From: Lingula anatina
Taxonomy: Eukaryota > Brachiopoda > Lingulata > Lingulida > Lingulidae
Direction: 5' to 3'
Assembly: GCF_001039355.2 (NCBI RefSeq)
Contig: NW_019773626.1
Coordinates: forward strand, 457,494-521,493
Length of the DNA: 64,000 nucleotides
Positions 57,824-64,000 of this stretch are shown here, piece after piece (positions within the stretch are counted from its first letter, which is position 1; the number at the start of each line of letters is the position of its first letter). The position numbers were made by a program, and so were the translations under genes. The notes below the pieces were generated by a model, which was not told where the DNA came from, ran no database searches, and worked only from the letters and a program-made list of their open reading frames with translations.

Positions 57824-59971
57824 AGGGTATATATATATATCATATTTTTGAAGCATCAGCATTAGGAAGTTAAAGGACTGCATACAGGATATTGATGAGA
57901 ATTAAAAATAAGCAATCTTTCCCTGACATCATGTATTACAGATAAAATGTACAGGGCCAGTGGCAAACATGGACTTTCCTGTAGAAGATTACTTATAGCA
58001 CACTCCATAATATCAATCAATGAACTCAACTAACGCTATCTACATTTAAAATAATAAAATCACGTCCCTCAAATAATTGACTATTATAATATTTATATAA
58101 AGTATGTACTAGAAAGCCTACAGATACACAATTATTTACAACAACATATTTAGCCTGTGGCTAAACCTGAAGATCTGGAGTCATTCAGTACAGTGCAGAT
58201 TAAGCAACACTGGAGTAATCAAAACAATGCAATCACCTGGAAGGACCAAAATTAGAATATACTATTACAATCAACACACACACACCTGCAGTTTTATAAT
58301 AAGAAGTTTGAAATCATTTCCACACATTATGACCTAACACATGACCCTATGTCAAATTACATCAAATATAATTAAATAGCAATGTGCATGCTGGCACTGT
58401 CCCCTAGAAACAAACAGATATCAAACAATATCATGATTTGTCAACCTATATTTTATCCCTATTAATTTTCCCTTGAAGGCAAGATAGTATCTTATAGAAT
58501 TTTTTTGTACTTTTTCCAGTTGAACCAAAGGAGAAATAGTAATAAAATTAAATAGGACAGAGCTGGATATAATCAATGTTTGGATTATTCATTTGAAAAT
58601 GTCTTACATTATCAGAGGTTGTTATATCATTTGTAAATGAACCTTTATATATATTTTTTTATTTTCATTTATTTTTCTTACAAAATTTTGCTGACCATTA
58701 TGTCGAAAAAGCTTTCAAGGCAAAGACATTAGCATAAATGACTTTAAGGTCACTTGTTTTCTAAGAACAGAACAAAACTAATTTTTTCATTTGTTAATAA
58801 AACTATAAAGCAGTTACTTTTACAAGACTGTGATTCTTTCATTATTTTAAATTATAACATCAATATAAATGCTGAGTATATAACTTGCAAATATCATCAT
58901 CACTCTAATATTTATCTATAACAAGCAAATCATCAAAATTGGAATACTGACAAATAACTTGCAAAAAAAAATCTTGCTTTCAGAATTTTAGAAAGAAAAC
59001 CAGTTACCTTTACTTTTAGAATTAGTGTTAAGCAGCATTACATATTATTATATGATGAAAAGTCTATAAGTCTTTACTGAACAATGTCACCATATTTCTC
59101 TCAATCTGCGGGGTAAATTGTAATTAACAGAAAAATTATCATTTTAAAGGACTTATCTTTTATTTAATGAAACAAAATTAGGTCACTAAAACATTTAATC
59201 ACAGTATAAGCTACAGGTAAATGCTTAATAAATATTCTACAGTATTTTAAAGCTCTCAAAATGGTCAAATGTACAATATAACTCTCCCCGGATGAATTTT
59301 TCATCCATCCGTCTTCAAATTACGACCTGCCAGTATGGTATCACAATTGCCATATCTGCTTCCTATACTGGTAGTGCTAGTATGTAAGTACCGTTAAATG
59401 AACGAACGTGCCTTCCATATTTTACGTATTTCTTATCCCATAGTCGCTATTTACCTTGAATTCTGCCTTTTTCCGCCATTATTTATTTAACACTTCAATT
59501 TAAATCCGTCATCTTGAGAATCAATACACCAGACGTAAATGAGGGCAGTTACGCCACGCGTGTTACGTAATAGTGTCTGGCTTATGTCTGGCTTTTACCA
59601 GCCGACTTAAACCCTTCCTAAATAGGTACAAAGAACAAATAAGTCTTCACAACATAAAAGCCATTCACATCATCCTATAACTGCATTAATAAACAGGGTA
59701 AAATCCATTACAAATCATTCGGGACAAAAGAATGACGGGGAAAACGGCAGCGCTCACAACCAAAACACGGTCGCGATAACGATACCTTTTCCGCTTGCTT
59801 CACAGGGATGTGAATAAAAATCCTGCCTCTTCCTCTGACGACTTTACAGCCCAACTTCTCGACGGCATCTTGCAATGCTACGACTTCAAATCCGCTGGTT
59901 ACTGTGGCTTCAATTTCGCACAAATCCTGTCTGGAGGAGGCCTCCACCACAGGCGAGATGGGCGCAGACAT
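49995..59971 (-). CDS. THUMPD3: THUMP domain-containing protein 3, tRNA guanine-N2-methyltransferase
   Basis: Nine exons join in frame: 59971-59786, 57626-57549, 53862-53147, 52629-52560, 52100-51985, 51600-51513, 51116-51103, 50749-50626 and 50156-49995 (1554 nt, 517 aa; vertebrate orthologues are about 500 aa). The THUMP region lies in exons 1-3 (VTSGFEVVALQDAVEKLG; FRATCYRTGNNHSF; LHKRNIVDFGPTTLRTTIAY). The Rossmann methyltransferase follows: VVCDPMCGGGSISIE (SAM motif I), the ICGDN acidic loop, and TDLPFGKR (motif IV, catalytic DLPFG, split across a 14-nt micro-exon). The C-terminus carries LWHRGIVLWINIGGLAAGVY. With TRMT112 the family makes m2G at tRNA positions 6/7 in the cytoplasm. An alternative in-frame ATG at 60079 would add 36 residues without family counterpart; I chose 59971 (AACATGT). 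Oddities: the 42-bp repeat at exon 4, a donor inside a (GT)n tract, and large transposon-rich introns 1-2. Confidence 0.93.
50240..50272. repeat. (CA)n tract in THUMPD3 intron 8
   Basis: CA units with GC interruptions, followed by an A run. Confidence 0.9.
50534..50625. repeat. (CA)n microsatellite abutting the exon 8 donor of THUMPD3
   Basis: CA blocks with AGTT interruptions extend to base 50625. On the minus strand this is a (GT)n tract beginning immediately after the AAG that ends exon 8, so the first GT of the array is the splice donor. Confidence 0.9.
52122..52165 (-). repeat. Partial duplicate of the THUMPD3 exon 5 start with a mutated acceptor
   Basis: This repeats the first ~42 bases of exon 5 (GGTGCTGT(T/C)AACTGGCCCAA). 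Its acceptor reads TTATAG instead of TTCAG. Use of this acceptor with read-through would put 65 extra bases before exon 5 and shift the frame. Confidence 0.8.
52392..52601 (-). repeat. Five-copy 42-bp tandem repeat of SAM motif I plus splice donor (THUMPD3 exon 4)
   Basis: On the minus strand the unit is 14 codons, CDPMCGGGSISIEV, and its boundary is GAG|gtatgtgat (GAG|gtacgtgat at the fourth). Copies 1-4 keep both the frame and a consensus donor. Copy 5 is degenerate (reads RDPVWGWLYIYRDE) and runs into a stop. Donor 1 gives the family-like protein; donors 2-4 would add 14, 28 or 42 residues without shifting frame. Confidence 0.9.
53952..54620. mobile_element. hAT-like non-autonomous transposon with 8-bp TSD in THUMPD3 intron 2
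   Basis: 669 bp, with ends CACCCTGAGC and GCTCAGGGTG and inverted repeats of about 78 bp differing at only a few positions. It is flanked by CTTTCCCA on both sides (53944-53951 and 54621-54628). The 8-bp duplication fits the hAT superfamily. It carries a helicase fragment instead of a transposase and ends 90 bases before the exon 3 acceptor in transcription order. Confidence 0.9.
54298..54453 (+). pseudogene. RecQ-like helicase fragment captured in the transposon
   Basis: A 51-codon frame encodes LKPEQFEALHHYLLRDDVF then CVLPTGYGKSLIFSL. This is the Q-motif region and Walker A (GYGKS) of RecQ-type DNA helicases. Nothing downstream of motif I is present and a TGA follows after a non-helicase stretch. 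It is either gene capture by a non-autonomous element or the remnant of a helicase-bearing parent element. Confidence 0.8.
55976..56033. repeat. (CA)n microsatellite ending at an ambiguous base
   Basis: About 29 CA units followed by n at 56034. Confidence 0.95.
56976..57140 (+). mobile_element. Non-autonomous TIR transposon, copy 2 (5-bp TSD)
   Basis: A 165-bp element with perfect 15-bp ends CAGGCCCGTAGCCAG / CTGGCTACGGGCCTG, flanked by ATATC on both sides (56971-56975 and 57141-57145). The paralogous site in copy 1 of the tandem duplication (about 55768) is empty with one ATATC. Reverse-complemented, it aligns end to end with the 38561-38720 element. Confidence 0.95.
57739..57837. repeat. 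(TA)n microsatellite in THUMPD3 intron 1
   Basis: About 40 TA units with one interruption. The 98-codon minus frame across it is an artefact. Confidence 0.95.
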
Positions 59972-60254
59972 GTTGACTATGGCAAATCTCGAAGTGGTCA
60001 CGTGGAGTAAACCGACATCTCGATAATGAGAGATAAGTAGTTGTATCGGTGCTACCTTGTTACCTCGAGATAATAACATGATTTTTTTCGATAAATTCTG
60101 CCCTTTGCATGTAATTAGATTATCTAAAATATAAGGAAATTGGTTTTTGTTTAGTTAAACAAATGTAAAATCACATACTTAAGTTAGAAATCTTTGTTGA
60201 TACTTGTTGATACCTGCAATTGTAGCTTTGGATTGGTCGCGTCATGATGGCGGA
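59972..60254. promoter_or_regulatory. Shared divergent promoter region of THUMPD3 and RXYLT1
   Basis: The inferred start codons of the two opposite genes are 283 bases apart. No TATA box is evident. Near RXYLT1 an inverted CCAAT box (GATTGGTC, about 60231-60238) and GTCATGATGGCGG are visible. Such spacing is typical of bidirectional housekeeping promoters; co-regulation is inference. Confidence 0.6.
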
Positions 60255-63200
60255 ATGAGGTGCTCGCTTAAGAAGCTTGCTCAGGGAATTATTTGCATTT
60301 ATGTCGCCTTTACCTGCTACACAACGTATTTATGGCTGCAGAAAACACTAAGAAAAGCAGAAAATACAGCTTTCCAAAATGGGATCAAATTTGGTAGGGG
60401 GAAGACCATCGAATGTTTTTTTTTTTTTTTTCAGTACTAGTATTAAAAGTACAGTTTAAAACTTTAATTCAGGTTCTTTTGTACGCTTAAACTGTTCAAT
60501 TGCTACAAAATATAGCGCTGTACCAAACAAAGCTTTCGATCACGACAGTGACCTTCTTCAGTCATAGTGTGGGTTACTACTTGAGGCTGAGCAATATTTA
60601 CTAGTGTATCAATTATAGTGCTGTCCCATATGAGAGATAAATTGTCTCCCCCCACCACCACCACCACCACCACCAACTCTGTCTCTTTGTTCCATGACTC
60701 TAGATTTCAGTGTTCTCTTTGTCTCTCTGTTGTATTCATTATCACATTCACACTTTTTGTCCCCTTGACATTAAGTTAATACATGATAGATTGCACCACT
60801 GACAGCCAGTTGTCTCACATTTTGGCATTTTGAAAAAGCTACCAGTGGCTAACGTCCCAGACTGATTTATTTAATTTTGATATACTACTTTTTTCCAGCT
60901 TTAAGTGGTACAAGGCTCTCTGCAAAGAGCAAAGAAGAAAACTGGAACCCGTGGGGGGAGGAGTTTGAGAATGAAAAAGGTGGACAGAGAAGACCCCCTT
61001 TCCAGGCCCCAGTGTTCAGATTGTCAGATGTTGAAAAGCAGGCACTTCATGGCAACAGTCATCATGGCAGCATGTTGCCATGGCGCCAGTTGGAGCTTGG
61101 TGCAGTGAAAAAACTCCCATCACAGAAAATACATAATATTGAATTATGGGGGAAAGCTGCCATTGGTAAGGATATGAATTTCAATGTTTTGTTTGAAGAA
61201 ACTTTTGACTTTATTCATATTTATCACATTTCCCATTTTATTCTAAGGCCATTCTGTGGTATTTGGTCTGCAGGTCTTAAAGTAAAAAATGTAAAAAACT
61301 TATAAATGCTGAAAGTAGACTCCGGAATCTGTAATAAATTAGAAGCTTTCTACACATAACATTAACAAAGTACATCAGACTAAAATACATTTAATTAGGA
61401 AATAATGGATAAATATCACTTTGCCAAATTACATTTAAGCCATTTTTAAATTTTTTTTATTTAGTATTTTGCTGATATTAAACAAATCTTTTTAGAGACC
61501 TATTAACATGCTCACAATAATGACATACTGGTACAGACTTCTGTGAAAATTATTGTTACAGTTATCCATTTATTGAGAGAAAAAGATAAGTGACAGTTTA
61601 AATTTAATGCCAGACTAATGTTTCAGGTCTGTACCTGTGGGAGCACATCATGAACAGTACCTTGGAGGACAGGTTGGGAGGAGTCTGGCAATATGGCAGC
61701 AAGCGAATACAGAATCTCATTTTTAGGTGATTTGAAGAATTGCACTTCTCTAAAAGGGATTATTGTCACTAAATTATTTTAGTGTGGTATTCTTTCATTT
61801 TGTAATATGACTACTAGAAAATGTTATTTTTTATAACTTTTTTGATTCAGTTGTTATAGAATGTATATTTGATGTGGTAAATATAATGTTACATAATATG
61901 ATTTCTGTTTTAATTGATATTTAGATGAATTACACTGTATATGCATTTTTGCTCAAAACACTGTCCGAAATGAATGTTAATGCTTTTAGTTTTAAGTTTT
62001 TAACTGGTAACAGTTCAGACTGCCAGGGTAGCGAATGTTTACATTTTCCCAAATTTTGTCTCCCCATGCCAGGTTTAGGACTGGACCAGGGGTTGTCCCT
62101 CACAAAGCCCCCAAGGATGTTGAAAACCTAGTCCTTGTTCTCAATGGACGGGAACAGTCCAAAATAGACTTTGCCAAGATTTGGCTCGATTCGTTGTCAA
62201 CTTTTGAAAAGTTGAAGAATGTAGCTGTGATACTCTTGGGCAATGAGCAGTGTGATAATGAGTGGATCAAGCCGTATTTAGTTCAGAATGGAGGACTGGT
62301 GAAGCTGGTGTTTCTTGTTTATGATAGTCCAGATGTGGACAATGTGAACTTCTACCAGTGGCCACTAGGTGTCGCTACGTGAGTGATCAGACAAAGAATA
62401 GAATATTTAATCATAATTATAGAGTACCAGTGCTGGTTGATTGTTTGACTGATTTAAAAGGTATGTAAGTAAATTAAGATAAAAAAAAACATACTAATTA
62501 CACTGATTATCTGAGACTGACATATTTGAAGTTTATACAAAACATGATGCATTTGCTGCCTTTCTCATGTCATGCTCACAAAGTGCATATTTTGAGATTT
62601 AAAGTGACAACAACTATGTATGTTTAATTAATGGTGAAGCTCTATGAAATGATATGATAACATTTCTTTCTTCCATTTCAGGTACAGAGGTTTTCCAAAG
62701 TTTAGGGACACAATAATCAATGCAATGAAACCGAGGCAATATATATGTAACTTTTTGGGCACTGTGTACCCTAATTCTTCCAGAGAAACTTTGATGAAAA
62801 TTCTGACTGCTCACAACATGGGTAACTTATGCTACCTCAAGCCCAGATATGAGTAAGTCTGTCATAAATTATTTTGATGTTATGAAATATTTAAGAAAAT
62901 GGGTGGAAAATGGTTACTGAAATTGTTTACTGTGTTTGTTTTGTGAATGTGTTGAATTACTATAGTACAAATGTATTTTTGTTTTGAAAGTTCAGGTGAA
63001 ATTTGTTTTGCTTGGGAATATCATGACTGAAGCACTTGATTTGTGTATTTTGGATAGAGTTAAATTGCTGCTCTTGTGTGCATCTGTTAAGCTTACACTA
63101 AAACACATCTTTAAGGCATGAATTTTTGTCTTTTTTCTTCAACAACCTCAACCTGGTTTAACTGTACTACCACTTCTTGAAGTGTTGTTTTGTATTTCTT

Positions 63201-63659
63201 CTTAAATCCCATGTGTTAAGACTTAAACTAAAATCTGGTGATGTTTGCAGGTGGCTCCCCCTAGAGTCAGAAGATACAAGACAGGATTTTATCCAAGCAT
63301 TAAAGACGAGCGATCTCACCCTCAACCCAGTGGGGAAAAATACAGAATGTTACAGAATTTATGAAGCGTTATCAATGGGCTCTGTGCCTGTTGTGGAGGA
63401 TGTCATGACACCAGGGAATTGTGGGAAATCCAAGGTATCCCACAATGCACCATTACAATTATTAAAAGAACACGATGCCCCAGTTATATATGTCAAAAAA
63501 TGGGAAGAACTACCTGACATATTAAAAGCCGAACAAAAAATGTCAATATCCAAGGTTATTGAAAGAAGAACAAGGGTTTTGAACTGGTATAAAGAATTCC
63601 TATTAAAAACAGAAGAGTACTTTGTGGGCATTCTTAAAGACAGATTTTTCAGCAGTTGA
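60255..63659 (+). CDS. RXYLT1: Ribitol-5-phosphate xylosyltransferase 1 (TMEM5)
   Basis: Six exons join in frame: 60255-60393, 60899-61165, 61627-61726, 62073-62378, 62682-62852 and 63251-63659 (1392 nt, 463 aa; the human protein is about 440). Residues about 9-28 form the type II Golgi anchor (IICIYVAFTCYTTYLWL). The family core is unmistakable: IELWGKAAIGLYLWEHI, VLVLNGREQSK, ILLGNEQCDNEW, VYDSPD, QWPLGVATYR, CNFLGTVYPNSSR, LNPVGKNTECYRIYEA, VPVVEDVMTPGNCG and APLQLL. The enzyme adds xylose to ribitol-5-phosphate on the O-mannosyl glycan of alpha-dystroglycan. All introns are GT-AG and all phases agree. I start at 60255 (GGAATGAGG) because the anchor follows directly; an upstream in-frame ATG at 60204 has no family support. 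Confidence 0.95.
60649..60676. repeat. (CCA)n tract in RXYLT1 intron 1
   Basis: About nine CCA units after a short C run. Confidence 0.9.
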
Positions 63660-64000
63660 AATTAGCTGTCTGGAATGGATGTTGGGTCCGAATTTGGTTT
63701 TCCATCTTCTGTAGCAAAAACTAGCAATTATTTGCTATTACATTATTTTTATTATCATGTATCATTTGTAAATAGCCATTAGACATATCAATTTTAGAGC
63801 AGTTTGATGGGTTATTTTTAGAATTCAACTTGCTCACAAACGAGAGTGTAAAATATTAACACAACATGCATGTCATTATGAGAATTTGGTATTCTTAGTG
63901 TTATGAACGTATCAAAGACTTTTCAAATTTTAAAAATATGTTCATTTAAGGTCCCTCTAAATGTATTACAATTATGAGGTCTTTTTTAAGAAGTTAATAT
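63660..64000 (+). other. RXYLT1 3' UTR / downstream sequence
   Basis: AT-rich non-coding sequence after the stop codon to the window edge. No canonical AATAAA was seen, so the 3' end probably lies beyond the window or uses a variant signal. Confidence 0.5.

Noticed and set aside
1-64000. CRISPR arrays, operons or other prokaryotic systems
   Set aside because: The tandem repeats present are microsatellites and duplications without spacer structure, and all recognised genes are intron-bearing animal genes or a GPCR.

Overview
The window looks like animal nuclear DNA, most likely from a lophotrochozoan invertebrate (mollusc, brachiopod, phoronid or annelid; the phylum cannot be fixed from this sequence alone). 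Reasons: intron-rich genes with clean GT-AG introns, AT-rich intergenic DNA full of (CA)n, (TA)n, (GA)n and (AAAT)n tracts, several families of short inverted-repeat transposons, an FMRFamide-receptor-like GPCR, TIR-domain genes and a Pax gene. One assembly ambiguity (n) lies at 56034.

Layout from left to right. 1-6.9 kb: no gene recognised. 6972-11730 (-): a seven-exon secreted protein of 520 aa, with signal peptide, long coiled coils and a C-terminal ILEI/FAM3-like domain. 11.7-23.4 kb: intergenic DNA with simple repeats and one possible upstream exon. 23396-24628 (+): an intronless class A peptide GPCR of 410 aa. 24.6-29.3 kb: intergenic. 29402-31323 (+): a three-exon Pax gene whose reading frame holds only the N-terminal (PAI) half of the paired domain, then a 324-residue tail ending in a Pax-type octapeptide. 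32615-33606 (-): a truncated TIR gene, with a possible 5' UTR exon near 34.5 kb. 37077-40208 (-): its intact relative, a 500-aa TIR / coiled-coil / TPR protein whose third exon has a partial tandem copy. 40781-46576: a 5.8-kb fold-back transposon with arms of about 1.4 kb built from ~360-bp units dense in YY1-like AAGATGGCGGCC sites. 49995-59971 (-): THUMPD3, the catalytic subunit of a tRNA guanine-N2 methyltransferase, 517 aa in nine exons, with a 42-bp in-frame array that multiplies its SAM-binding motif and splice donor, and with transposons and a 1.2-kb tandem duplication in its introns. 60255-63659 (+): RXYLT1 (TMEM5), the ribitol-5-phosphate xylosyltransferase, 463 aa in six exons, divergent from THUMPD3 across about 280 bp.

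The genes do not form one pathway. The two TIR genes are a local duplication, and THUMPD3/RXYLT1 are a head-to-head housekeeping pair that may share a promoter. I joined exons by hand using splice consensus, phase and family similarity. For the five multi-exon genes treated as intact the exon lengths sum exactly to open frames, which is strong internal support, but no transcript data were available.
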